64,000 nucleotides of DNA. Source: Mycoplasmatota bacterium. Lineage in GTDB: Bacteria; Bacillota_I; Bacilli_A; Izemoplasmatales; Hujiaoplasmataceae. Of the stretch, positions 1 through 8,167 are shown in pieces. The stretch is from assembly GCA_018622675.1 (NCBI GenBank), contig CP076020.1:124001-188000 (forward strand). Reading direction: 5' to 3'. The position numbers and the translations under genes were made by a program. The notes under the pieces are model-generated. The model ran no database searches. It saw only the letters and a program-made list of their open reading frames with translations, and had not been told where the DNA came from. The stretch's first letter is position 1. Each line of letters opens with the position of its first letter.

Positions 1-311
1 GTGTGGATTTTATTTTGGTTGTTACAGAACCATCTATGTCTGGATTTAGTGATATGAAAAGAATGATAGAGACTATTCGAAAAACTAAAACCCCTTTAGC
101 AGTTTGTATCAATAAATATGATATTAATAAAGATATCTCAAACAATATAAAAGATTATCTATATGAAAACAATATAAATTTTATTGGTGAATTGCCTTTC
201 GATAAAGAAGTAAATAATTTAATTAATCAAAGCATTTCTTTAGTAGACACTGATAATCCAGTAGGAGTTGAGATTAAAAATATCTATAAACAAGTCATAG
301 ATTTAATGTAG
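1..311 (+). CDS. MinD/NBP35-like P-loop ATPase, C-terminal part (5' truncated)
   Basis: Only the last ~103 codons are in the window; the frame is open to base 1, so the gene starts upstream. The visible part begins VDFILVVTEPSMSG, which fits the segment after Walker B in MinD-superfamily ATPases, many of which carry an inserted ferredoxin domain. CINKYDIN at about residues 35-42 fits the NKxD-like nucleotide-recognition segment of that family. The P-loop and any 4Fe-4S cysteines would lie upstream and cannot be seen. The gene ends in TAG inside a hairpin terminator. Family membership is fairly clear from the pattern; the exact role (Fe-S carrier, assembly factor or other) cannot be decided from this fragment. 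Confidence 0.7.
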   Translation, partial: VDFILVVTEPSMSGFSDMKRMIETIRKTKTPLAVCINKYDINKDISNNIKDYLYENNINFIGELPFDKEVNNLINQSISLVDTDNPVGVEIKNIYKQVIDLM

Positions 312-338
312 AGTGATATCAAGCATATCACTCTTTTT
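311..338 (+). terminator. Rho-independent terminator
   Basis: Nine-base inverted repeat GAGTGATAT/ATATCACTC with a five-base loop followed by five T residues, directly at the stop codon of the P-loop ATPase. Confidence 0.85.
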
Positions 339-351
339 ATATTTATGAATA

Positions 352-360
352 TGTTATAAT
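352..360 (+). promoter_or_regulatory. Extended -10 promoter for the small membrane protein
   Basis: TGTTATAAT, a perfect TGn extended -10 box, lies 32 bases before the ATG at 392. The same element recurs at 3279, 14539 and 25254. Confidence 0.7.
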
Positions 361-391
361 TTTCTTAAATAAGAGTTGCGAGGTGTTGTAC

Positions 392-871
392 ATGTTTAAA
401 ACAATTTTATTGATGCAAAAGGAAAGAAAATATTTGATTCAAGGTTCTATTGTTTTTGTTGTATTTTTGGGTCTGTATTTTTTATTAGATCAACTCAATA
501 TAGGTTATGCACAAATGGTGATGGATTATGGCTGGCCATTGGTGATTGGGAATATTCTTTTAAATATTTTGATGGCTTTTATTAGTGCTTTTATGTGGAA
601 TGTTTCAACTACCTTAGTGAAATTAACTGGAAAAGAAGGTAAAGGAACCTTTATGTCTGGTTTTGCATTCCTATTTGGGATGCTAACATATGGATGCACG
701 CCGTGTGTTATTGCGTTTTTTTCTACAATAGGTATCACCTTTGCTGTGGCAGCTTTGCCTTTAGCTGGTCTACCATATAAACTCATAGCTCTTTTATTAC
801 TTGTACTTGGATTCTTTTGGCTCAAGTATGAAACGAATCATGTAAAATGTAAAATAAAAACCAAAGAATAG
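392..871 (+). CDS. Small multipass membrane protein with GCTPC motif
   Basis: A 159-residue integral membrane protein that I do not assign to a named family. It has about four hydrophobic helices: residues ~12-33 (IVFVVFLGLYFLL), ~50-68, ~85-125 in two segments, and ~128-145. The loop YGCTPC at about residues 102-107 holds two cysteines in a CxxC-like CTPC arrangement, reminiscent of thiol or metal sites in small membrane redox and metal-transport proteins, but this is not evidence of function. The start at 392 is preferred over the upstream GTG at 383 because GAGGTG (380-385) then acts as Shine-Dalgarno with six bases of spacing. An extended -10 box lies just upstream and a hairpin terminator follows the stop, so it is probably monocistronic. 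Confidence 0.75.
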   Translation: MFKTILLMQKERKYLIQGSIVFVVFLGLYFLLDQLNIGYAQMVMDYGWPLVIGNILLNILMAFISAFMWNVSTTLVKLTGKEGKGTFMSGFAFLFGMLTYGCTPCVIAFFSTIGITFAVAALPLAGLPYKLIALLLLVLGFFWLKYETNHVKCKIKTKE

Positions 872-898
872 GTAAATATTTACTTATTCTTTTTTTAT
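866..898 (+). terminator. Rho-independent terminator
   Basis: Almost perfect palindrome from GAATAGGTAAAT into ATTTACTTATTC (one G-U pair) followed by a run of seven T, at the end of the small membrane-protein gene. Confidence 0.8.
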
Positions 899-1030
899 TT
901 GATAATTTGAATAAATGATATGTGTTATTCTTTTAAGTTTAAAGAATATGTAATATAATAGAGATAAGAATGAATGCTTTATGAATGAAATGATTAGTAA
1001 GCAAATTAGATTTTTTTGGGAGGTATTTTA

Positions 1031-3184
1031 ATGAAAAAATTATGGATTATACTGTTAGCCGTATTGACTTCTTTTGTGATTGTGTCATGTAATAATGATG
1101 AAACAACAGAGATTGAATATAATTTAAATGAACAATTAGATGTACCAAATAACTTGAGTGTTGATGAAGACTCAAAAATTTTAACTTGGTCTCCAGTAGA
1201 TAATGCTTTGAGATATAATGTTTATATTGATGGTGAATTGGAAGCTGAAGTTACAAATACATCTTTTGATTTTTCAGCTTTGTCTGCAAGTAGATTATTG
1301 TTTACCATAAAAGCTATGGCGCCAACGGGTATTCAAAATTCTGAAGTTAGTACAACTATTGCATATGTAGCTAACCGTGAGAGTGAAGTTTCTAAAATGA
1401 AATTATCTATTCAGTCTAGTGGTATGAATATTAAGGATGAGGATGCTTTTGCTAGTGAACTTGTTAATAAAGGGATGCTATCTGATGATTTTGAAAGCAT
1501 GATGGATGTAATAGATGATATTCAAATACTAATAGATGCTGTGGAAAAAGATTTGAGTAATATTTATAATGAAATTAATCTTTTTATAGACACAGTAGAT
1601 ATGACTATGGTAGAAGCTTTTGTATCTTCTTTAATAAAAGTAGAATTAAGAGCAATGATAGCATCTGAACTTGAAAATTATCAACCAAGTTCTGGTGTCA
1701 TACAATCTGAAGAGTCAATGGAAGAATTACAGGATCTGCTTGATTTTATTGATGATGAAGGAGATCAAGCTGTTAAATCAGCAATGATTGTTATAGAGTA
1801 TTTAGTTGAAGTAGAGACAAATATGGATAGTGAACTGATTTCTAATATGGAAACTATTGTTGATTCAGAAGATATTTCAAACGCTAATGTTGATGTTTTG
1901 GTTAAAGTTAAAAATGATCTTATAACAAACTTTAAAGACAATCTTCCTGAGTTACAAGATATTATTGTATTAAATTCAACTTTATTGGCTTTTATAAATG
2001 TGTTAACTGAAGATACAATAGATACTTCAATGGTTAGTGTTCCGAAGCAGTCAGCACAAGCTTTATTGTCAATGGAATTATTCTTTAACTTTATATTAGA
2101 GTTAGATGATTCATATATTAACACTTTAATTGAACTAAATAGCAATACATCATTAGGTGAATCAAAATCATTTATGAAAGAAAATATAAGGTTGATTGAC
2201 CAATATTTAGAAAATAATGATTTGTTATTGGATCAATTAAATAATATTTATACAGATGAAGAAAAAGAAATGCTTTTCTATGATTATTATCTTGAGTTAG
2301 TATTAAATAGTTATTTATCAATTTTTTCTTCTAATCCAGCTAATAGTGATTTAGATGATAATATTTCTAATTTAATAGAAACGGAAACAGATTTTAATGA
2401 CATTCTATTATTAAGACAAAGTATGGGTCAAAGTTTGAATATGGTATTGGACGCGATTATCGAAAATGATTACGCAATGATTGATGCTATATATGAATTA
2501 GCGGAAGTTTCATCGGACACTACAAGTACTGAAATAGAGATGAGTGATGCTGTTTCATCCTTGGTGAAAGAAAGCCTAGCTGTTATCAATCCGGTCATTC
2601 AAGATATAAATGTTGCTGAATATAATGCTTTCTTAGATATTATATTTGGAGAATTACTTATAGAATATGAAATAGAAGATATGACTAGCACTAATGATAA
2701 TACTCATATGGTTGAAATTATCGGATTCATAGAAAATGCTTTTGCTAATACAGCAAGTAACCAATTGAATATCATTAAAGATATGTTCGACTTATTAGAA
2801 CAAACAAATTACATTGATGACTTTGTATCCCTATATCAGTCTGGTCATGTGGGAGGACAAGAAGACGAGTATTATGGAGCGATGATCCTTTTGGCTAAGG
2901 CTTATTCAGAATTTTATAATGATAGCGAGACTGATATAGATGCAATGGTTGATGAATTATTGATAGTTTTAAATAAAGAGGAAGTTAAAAGCTACTTAGA
3001 TATGACTACAGAAGATATTGAAACAATAGAAACAAATATTAATGATTTAATCACAGACCTAGATACAAATGCAAATAAGATCAAGGATTATGATTATACA
3101 TCTCTGACAAGTTCTCAAAAGTTAGATATTGATGTATTTGTTACAAGTTTTGCTGGTATTATATATTTGTCATTAATCAGTTAA
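1031..3184 (+). CDS. Acidic lipoprotein with N-terminal FN3-like domain
   Basis: A 717-residue predicted lipoprotein. Residues 1-18 form a signal peptide with a lipobox-like end (FVIVSC), so the mature protein should be anchored on the outer face of the membrane through Cys18. Residues ~35-110 look like a fibronectin type III-like beta domain (LTWSPVDNALRYNVYIDG, then FTIKAMAP). The remaining ~600 residues are acidic and mostly helical, rich in Asp, Glu, Asn and Leu, with no catalytic motif that I recognise. The ATG at 1031 is chosen because GGGAGGT (1018-1024) is well placed before it; the TTG at 1016 would overlap that site. It stands alone, with its own terminator. Likely a surface adhesin or binding protein, by inference only. 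Confidence 0.8.
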   Translation: MKKLWIILLAVLTSFVIVSCNNDETTEIEYNLNEQLDVPNNLSVDEDSKILTWSPVDNALRYNVYIDGELEAEVTNTSFDFSALSASRLLFTIKAMAPTGIQNSEVSTTIAYVANRESEVSKMKLSIQSSGMNIKDEDAFASELVNKGMLSDDFESMMDVIDDIQILIDAVEKDLSNIYNEINLFIDTVDMTMVEAFVSSLIKVELRAMIASELENYQPSSGVIQSEESMEELQDLLDFIDDEGDQAVKSAMIVIEYLVEVETNMDSELISNMETIVDSEDISNANVDVLVKVKNDLITNFKDNLPELQDIIVLNSTLLAFINVLTEDTIDTSMVSVPKQSAQALLSMELFFNFILELDDSYINTLIELNSNTSLGESKSFMKENIRLIDQYLENNDLLLDQLNNIYTDEEKEMLFYDYYLELVLNSYLSIFSSNPANSDLDDNISNLIETETDFNDILLLRQSMGQSLNMVLDAIIENDYAMIDAIYELAEVSSDTTSTEIEMSDAVSSLVKESLAVINPVIQDINVAEYNAFLDIIFGELLIEYEIEDMTSTNDNTHMVEIIGFIENAFANTASNQLNIIKDMFDLLEQTNYIDDFVSLYQSGHVGGQEDEYYGAMILLAKAYSEFYNDSETDIDAMVDELLIVLNKEEVKSYLDMTTEDIETIETNINDLITDLDTNANKIKDYDYTSLTSSQKLDIDVFVTSFAGIIYLSLIS

Positions 3185-3213
3185 TTTACAATTTCCATTT
3201 AGAACATATGTTG

Positions 3214-3245
3214 AAAGCGACACTTTGTGGTGTCGCTTTTCTCTT
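3214..3245 (+). terminator. Rho-independent terminator
   Basis: Stem AAGCGACAC/GTGTCGCTT with a short loop followed by a T-rich tract, after the lipoprotein gene. Confidence 0.85.
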
Positions 3246-3278
3246 TGAGAAAAAATGATTAGCGATTTTAATCTTTTA

Positions 3279-3287
3279 TGTTATAAT
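3279..3287 (+). promoter_or_regulatory. Extended -10 promoter for the plsC-gltS pair
   Basis: TGTTATAAT ends 21 bases before the ATG at 3309, so the transcript would have a very short leader. No clear -35 box is needed with the TGn extension. Confidence 0.65.
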
Positions 3288-3308
3288 TTTTGTAAAGGCT
3301 GTGATGTT

Positions 3309-4451
3309 ATGACGAAATTAAAGATATTTATTATTAGACAATTAGTGAAAATATATTATAGATTGAAGTTTAAAATTGTTGTTAATTTTAATGATTTTAA
3401 TCCGAAAAGAACAGATCCATATTTTCTGATAGGAAATCATGCTTTTTTACATGATGGGTTGATTCATGCTATGTTATTAAAGAGATATCCATATCCTATT
3501 ATTAATGCATTTATGTTTACTAACGAAAAGATGAAGTATATTTTAACAAAAGTTATATACTCGATTCCTAAAAGGAAAGGACAGATTGATATTTCCACAA
3601 TTAGGGAAATGTTAAATGTCGTCAAGAAGAAAAAAAGAGGGATTATGGTTTTCCCTGAGGGGAACTCATCGTTTTTTGGTAAAGAAAGTGGTTTTCCTTT
3701 TTCTACAGTAAAACTTTTTAAAAAGTTTAAGATTGATGTGGTTGTAGTTAAAACCAATGGTGCTTATTTATCAAGTCCAAGATGGGGATTGAAGCCAACT
3801 AGAAAAGGCTTAATTGAGTTGAATTATCACACATTATTCAAGGGTGATGAATTAGAAAGATATAGTGAAGAAGAAATCTATGAACAATTGACAGAAGCTT
3901 TATCATTTAATGATTTTGATTGGAATAGAGAGAGAAAATATTTATATAAACCTAAAGAAAGAGCTTTAGGGTTGGAAACATATATTTATTATTGTCCTAA
4001 ATGCCATAATCATCAGAGTTTGTCAACAAAAGGTAATCAAATATATTGCGATCACTGTGGAGAGATTGCACACTTTAATGCTTATTCATTAATATCTGGA
4101 TTAGAGTTTGATAATTTAGTTGAATGGGATATATTACAAAAAGAGCACTTACCAAAAATTCTTGAAAATATTATATATACGTCAGGTCAAATGTACAAAG
4201 TTGACATGAAAACATTTGCTTTAGAAGATTACGGTAGAGTTGATTTTGAGATTAATCCCTTTAGTAAAGGAGTTTTTATACAAAATAAAGATACAGAGAC
4301 TGTTTTTGAAGTCGATAATATAGAAGGATTAACATTAACAAGGAAAAAGGAAATTTCTTTTGATCATAAAAGATCAACTTATTTATTTAAATTAGATGAT
4401 CCAATGATTGTATTGGATTCCATTAATTACTTGAAGGAGGGTAAGTTATGA
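3309..4451 (+). CDS. PlsC-like lysophospholipid acyltransferase with C-terminal zinc ribbon
   Basis: Member of the 1-acyl-glycerol-3-phosphate acyltransferase family, expected to acylate a lysophospholipid at the inner membrane face. The HX4D motif is seen as NHAFLHD (about residues 45-51) and the substrate motif as FPEGNSS (about 116-122), both family hallmarks. After the acyltransferase domain there is a four-cysteine zinc ribbon, CPKC and CDHCG (about residues 228-253), then ~120 residues of mixed strand character; such an extension is found in some Gram-positive relatives. The ATG at 3309 is chosen because the extended -10 box at 3279 leaves no room for the upstream ATG at 3255. The stop overlaps the next gene by four bases (ATGA), so the two are translationally coupled. 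Confidence 0.8.
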   Translation: MTKLKIFIIRQLVKIYYRLKFKIVVNFNDFNPKRTDPYFLIGNHAFLHDGLIHAMLLKRYPYPIINAFMFTNEKMKYILTKVIYSIPKRKGQIDISTIREMLNVVKKKKRGIMVFPEGNSSFFGKESGFPFSTVKLFKKFKIDVVVVKTNGAYLSSPRWGLKPTRKGLIELNYHTLFKGDELERYSEEEIYEQLTEALSFNDFDWNRERKYLYKPKERALGLETYIYYCPKCHNHQSLSTKGNQIYCDHCGEIAHFNAYSLISGLEFDNLVEWDILQKEHLPKILENIIYTSGQMYKVDMKTFALEDYGRVDFEINPFSKGVFIQNKDTETVFEVDNIEGLTLTRKKEISFDHKRSTYLFKLDDPMIVLDSINYLKEGKL

Positions 4452-5812
4452 ATGATTGGGGAATAATGGTTTATATTTTATTAATTGGTGTTTTGATATT
4501 TATAGGTAAAGCACTAAAAACAAGAGTTCCACTTTTGAAAAAAGTAGTTTTGCCATCAGCCTTACTTGGTGGTTTTGTAGGTTTGATTTTTTCAGATGCT
4601 GTTATACCTGGTTCTTATCACGTCGATGCAAGTGTTATGGCAACGATTGTTTATCATATGTTAGCTCTAGGTTTTATTACCTTAACACTTAAGGATCATA
4701 AAAAAACAGAAAACAAAAAAAAGATATGGTCAACAGGTATGGTAATTACAAGTACTTATGCTTTACAAGGTTTCATTGGGATCTTAATGGTGATGTTATT
4801 TTTTAGTGATAAATCTGTTGCATCTGGTATGTTATTGCCATTAGGTTTTGGGCAAGGTCCTGGCTTGGCTACTAGTTTTGCTAGAAATTGGTCAGATATG
4901 TTAACCGGTGTTGAGACAACATCAGCTGCTTTAGGTGCATCTTATGCAGTTGTAGGTTTCTTATTTGGTGGGGGAATTGGTATTTTAATTATTAATATTA
5001 TCTCTCGAAAAAGAGGTTTAGATACTCATCAAAATTATGATGATCAATCTTTATATAAAGCTACCGTTGAAATCGATACTGTAAAAGAAATCAATGTTAT
5101 TGATGGTTTAACTGTTCAGGTTGTGATTATATCTATTATTTATGGTTTAGTGTGGTTAACTTTATATATTTTAAATCAAGTTTTATTACCTCTGGGTGGT
5201 ATTGGGGAAACTATTTTTGGTTTATTAGTTGGATTTAACTTCATTATTGGTATCTTCTATGCCTTATTATTTAAGCTAATTTTAAATGTTACAAAGAAAA
5301 AAGGCATTAATATTAGCTTTGCTAAAAATGATTATATATTATCAAATCTAAGTTCACTATTTTTTAATTTTATGATTACTGGCGCTGTATTAACCATTAC
5401 ATTTGGTTTTCTAAAAGACTATGGATGGTTACTATTATCAATCACATCTGTAGGGGCTTTGATTACTGTGTTATATGTTTGGTTTGTGACTAAGAGAGTA
5501 TATAGTGCATATAATGATGAATACTTTGTTGGATTATTTGGGATGTTGACAGGGGTTGCGTCTACTGGGATTGCTTTATTAAAAGGAATAGATAAAAACT
5601 TAGAAACACCAGTGGCTGATGAAATGGCAATGGGGAGTGCAACAGCCATCACAATGGCTTTACCGCTCTTTGGTATATTAATGCTTCCATCGATTGGTTA
5701 TGGAACCTCTAATGAAAGTTTATTTAATTTTATCGCTTTATTTGGTTGTTTATTATATTGTTTAACAATGTTTACTATTTTAATGATTCGCGGTAAAAGA
5801 AAAGTCAACTAA
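4448..5812 (+). CDS. GltS-like sodium/glutamate symporter family protein
   Basis: A 454-residue polytopic membrane protein with ten or more hydrophobic helices, and glycine-rich segments such as LGGFVGLI (about residues 40-47), GFGQGPGLATS (about 136-146) and GMLTGVASTGIALLKG (about 366-381), typical of the glutamate:sodium symporter fold with its paired re-entrant loops. It probably carries a dicarboxylate or amino acid together with sodium; the substrate cannot be read from sequence. It follows the acyltransferase with a four-base ATGA overlap and has a strong AAGGAGGG site inside the previous gene. A link between the two genes beyond co-transcription is not evident. Confidence 0.75.
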   Translation: MNDWGIMVYILLIGVLIFIGKALKTRVPLLKKVVLPSALLGGFVGLIFSDAVIPGSYHVDASVMATIVYHMLALGFITLTLKDHKKTENKKKIWSTGMVITSTYALQGFIGILMVMLFFSDKSVASGMLLPLGFGQGPGLATSFARNWSDMLTGVETTSAALGASYAVVGFLFGGGIGILIINIISRKRGLDTHQNYDDQSLYKATVEIDTVKEINVIDGLTVQVVIISIIYGLVWLTLYILNQVLLPLGGIGETIFGLLVGFNFIIGIFYALLFKLILNVTKKKGINISFAKNDYILSNLSSLFFNFMITGAVLTITFGFLKDYGWLLLSITSVGALITVLYVWFVTKRVYSAYNDEYFVGLFGMLTGVASTGIALLKGIDKNLETPVADEMAMGSATAITMALPLFGILMLPSIGYGTSNESLFNFIALFGCLLYCLTMFTILMIRGKRKVN

Positions 5813-5826
5813 AATACAGGAAATAG

Positions 5827-5893
5827 AAAACCTCCTTTTATTTGTAATTTTATTATGATAGAATAAAATTAGAAAAAGAAAAAAGGAGGTTTT
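5827..5893 (+). repeat. 13-bp inverted repeat spanning the superoxide reductase ribosome binding site
   Basis: AAAACCTCCTTTT (5827-5839) is the exact reverse complement of AAAAGGAGGTTTT (5881-5893), which contains the Shine-Dalgarno of the next gene. The 41 bases between hold AT-rich promoter-like sequence. If a transcript covers both arms, the ribosome binding site would be paired. If transcription starts between them, the left arm is only DNA, and the pair may be an operator or chance. Confidence 0.5.
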
Positions 5894-5897
5894 ATTT

Positions 5898-6269
5898 ATG
5901 AATATTTATTTTTGCGAAAAATGTAAAAGAATTTGTTACACTTATCCAGTGGATTCTCCATTAGACTGCTGTAAACAACCAATGATATTACTAGAACCTA
6001 AAAAAGAAGAAGAGGGTAATGAAAAACATTTACCAGTTGTTACTAAAATAGGAGAAAACAAAATTTCTGTAAAAGTGGGATCTGTTGAACATCCTATGCT
6101 TGAAAAACATTTCATTCAATGGATTTTTATTGAAAACGGTGACAGATACCTTATCAAGACATTTGAACCTGGAGATAAACCAGAAGCAGAATTTGATGTA
6201 GATTTAACTCAATCTGTAAAGGTTTATGAGTATTGTAATGTCCATGGTTTATGGATGACAGAGTTATAA
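5898..6269 (+). CDS. Desulfoferrodoxin / superoxide reductase
   Basis: A 123-residue two-iron superoxide reductase that reduces superoxide to hydrogen peroxide in the cytoplasm without releasing oxygen, a defence typical of anaerobes. The N-terminal desulforedoxin domain has CEKC (residues 6-9) and CC (24-25), which bind the rubredoxin-like iron. The catalytic domain shows the His/Cys set of the square-pyramidal iron centre: EKHLP (His ~44), VEHPM (~66), EKHFIQW (~72) and CNVHGLW (Cys ~114, His ~117). A strong AAGGAGG lies before the ATG, and a terminator follows directly, so it is a single-gene unit. Confidence 0.93.
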   Translation: MNIYFCEKCKRICYTYPVDSPLDCCKQPMILLEPKKEEEGNEKHLPVVTKIGENKISVKVGSVEHPMLEKHFIQWIFIENGDRYLIKTFEPGDKPEAEFDVDLTQSVKVYEYCNVHGLWMTEL

Positions 6270-6279
6270 GTTTTTTTAG

Positions 6280-6311
6280 AAGAAAGCCAAATTAATGGCT
6301 TTCTTTTTTTA
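6280..6311 (+). terminator. Rho-independent terminator
   Basis: Stem AGAAAGCCA/TGGCTTTCT with a six-base loop and a run of T, after the superoxide reductase gene. Confidence 0.9.
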
Positions 6312-6314
6312 ATG

Positions 6315-6344
6315 ATTGAAAAAATGAGATATATAGGTTAAAAT
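6315..6344 (+). promoter_or_regulatory. Promoter for the uppP pair
   Basis: TTGAAA (6315-6320) and TAAAAT (6339-6344) with an 18-base spacer, a short distance before the first uppP start. Confidence 0.6.
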
Positions 6345-6361
6345 AAGTTAGATTTAATTTA

Positions 6362-7219
6362 ATGGTGGTGGTTTTTTTGGCAATCATAGAAGCTTTAAAA
6401 TATCTAATTTTAGGTATTGTCCAAGGCGTGACCGAAGTTTTACCGATTTCATCAAGTGGACATGTTGAAATCACAAAACATATACTTAGTGTTGATTTTG
6501 TAGATAGCATCATCTTCTTAATTATCGTCAATACGGGTTCTTTGTTTACTTTTTTGCTCATATATTATAAAAAAATCTTGAGAATTGTTGTAGATTTCTT
6601 TGTATATATATTTAATAAGGACAAAAGAGAATCAAGTAAAAAGAATTTTATATATGCTCTTAAGATTGTGCTTGCGACCATTCCAGCCGGACTGATAGGT
6701 TTGATATTAAATGATCAGATTGAAGATATGATGCTTAACCATGCATTGTTAATAGTTTCTATTGGGCTTTTACTTACATCAACGGTTTTATTTCTTGTGA
6801 CAAGAGAAGAACCTTTTAATTCAAAAAGAAACCATTTATCTTGGCTTGACGTAGGACTCATGGGTCTTGCTCAATCTGTAGCTTTAATACCTGGTGTTTC
6901 TCGTTCTGGAATGACTAGTTCAACTGCCTTGAAAAGAGGCGCGAGTATTAATGCGACTTTAGATTTTTCTTTTATTATGTATATTCCGGTTTCATTTGGC
7001 TCTCTTATATTGTTGGTTGTTAAAGTTTTAAATGGTGAGTCAACTTCATTTGATTTAGGACACACACATTATTATCTTTTGGCATTTTTTGGAGCATTAA
7101 TTGCCACTTACATAGCATATAAATTGATATTCAACATATTTAGATCAGGCAAATTAAAGTACTTTAGTTATTATTGTTTAGGTGCTAGTTTATTTGCTTT
7201 GGTTTTGTATGTTTTATAG
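6362..7219 (+). CDS. uppP: Undecaprenyl-diphosphatase UppP/BacA (first copy)
   Basis: Membrane phosphatase that recycles undecaprenyl diphosphate to the monophosphate carrier used in cell-surface glycan export. The 285-residue length and the paired signature motifs fit: QGVTEVLPISSSGH near the N-terminus ((E/Q)xxxE plus the SSSGH loop) and PGVSRSGMTSS near residues 178-188 (PGxSRSxxT). Several membrane helices surround them. The ATG at 6362 has no upstream Shine-Dalgarno; a TTG at 6377, preceded by GGTGGTGG, would give a protein beginning MAIIEALKY and may be the true start. It is followed 17 bases later by a second, diverged uppP, evidently in one transcript. Confidence 0.92.
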   Translation: MVVVFLAIIEALKYLILGIVQGVTEVLPISSSGHVEITKHILSVDFVDSIIFLIIVNTGSLFTFLLIYYKKILRIVVDFFVYIFNKDKRESSKKNFIYALKIVLATIPAGLIGLILNDQIEDMMLNHALLIVSIGLLLTSTVLFLVTREEPFNSKRNHLSWLDVGLMGLAQSVALIPGVSRSGMTSSTALKRGASINATLDFSFIMYIPVSFGSLILLVVKVLNGESTSFDLGHTHYYLLAFFGALIATYIAYKLIFNIFRSGKLKYFSYYCLGASLFALVLYVL

Positions 7220-7236
7220 GTTGTAGAGGAGTTATT

Positions 7237-8094
7237 ATGAATATAATCGAATTTATTAAATATATATTTTATGGCATCATACAAGGTGTATTGGAAGTAT
7301 TACCAATTTCTTCTAGTGGTCATGTAGCATTTTTTCAGCATTTAACAACTGAGGATATTAATAATGGATTGTTTTTCTTAATTTTAGTTAATTTAGGTTC
7401 TTTATTAGCGATTATTATTTATATGAGAAAAACAATTATGAAACTAATGGTAGATGCCTATAAATATATTATAAAAAAAGAAGAAAAATCTGACTATAAA
7501 AAATCGGTGACTTATATAAAAAGTATTGTTATTGCCATTGTTCCAATAGGAATAGTTGGCGCAGTATTTAGTGCCTATAATATCTTTTATGGTGATTACC
7601 TATTAATTATTATTGGAATGGGGTCTCTTATTACTGCGACTATTTTGTTTTTGGCTAGGAAAAGAACGGATATGTTTACGAGCACAAGAGTAACTAAAAA
7701 GAAAGCATTCTATATTGGTTTAGTTCAATTGTTAGCCGTTATTCCTGGTGTGAGTAGATTAGCGGTCACGACCGCAGCTGGTACGAGAAAAGAGTTATCA
7801 CATGAGACAGCACTAACGTTTTCAATTTTAATTTCTATACCTATATCACTTGGAGCCTTATTGATTTCTTTATTAATTGGTTTAATTGATTCAAATACAC
7901 TCATCAATTTTGATACTACTGATTTCAGTATATTTATATATTATTTTATAGCTATGTTTGTAAGTTTTATAGGAACTTTTTATGCTTTAAGATTTATATA
8001 TATCATCACAAGAAAAGGCAATTTAAGACTATTCTTCATATATAACTTATTATTTGGATTAGTTGCTTTGTTTATAGGCTTATATAATTACTAA
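7237..8094 (+). CDS. UppP paralogue (second, diverged copy)
   Basis: Second undecaprenyl-diphosphatase family protein, again 285 residues and clearly a paralogue of its neighbour (QGVLEVLPISSSGH near the N-terminus). The second signature is altered: PGVSRLAVTTAAG in place of PGVSRSGMTSS, so the conserved Ser-Gly after the arginine is changed while the PGxSR core and a Thr remain. Activity is therefore possible but uncertain; it may act on a different polyprenyl diphosphate or serve under different conditions. AGAGGAG before the ATG is a good ribosome binding site. It lies between uppP and the exopolysaccharide genes, which also depend on lipid-linked sugars. Confidence 0.8.
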   Translation: MNIIEFIKYIFYGIIQGVLEVLPISSSGHVAFFQHLTTEDINNGLFFLILVNLGSLLAIIIYMRKTIMKLMVDAYKYIIKKEEKSDYKKSVTYIKSIVIAIVPIGIVGAVFSAYNIFYGDYLLIIIGMGSLITATILFLARKRTDMFTSTRVTKKKAFYIGLVQLLAVIPGVSRLAVTTAAGTRKELSHETALTFSILISIPISLGALLISLLIGLIDSNTLINFDTTDFSIFIYYFIAMFVSFIGTFYALRFIYIITRKGNLRLFFIYNLLFGLVALFIGLYNY

Positions 8095-8108
8095 ATTGTC
8101 TTGTATTA

Positions 8109-8137
8109 TTGTTTTATTGTTTCTAGTATTATATAAT
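8109..8137 (+). promoter_or_regulatory. Promoter for the exopolysaccharide control operon
   Basis: TTGTTT (8109-8114) and a perfect TATAAT (8132-8137) with a 17-base spacer, about 30 bases before the Wzz-like gene. Confidence 0.75.
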
Positions 8138-8167
8138 AACGTTAATGACATTTAAGGAGAAGATAAT

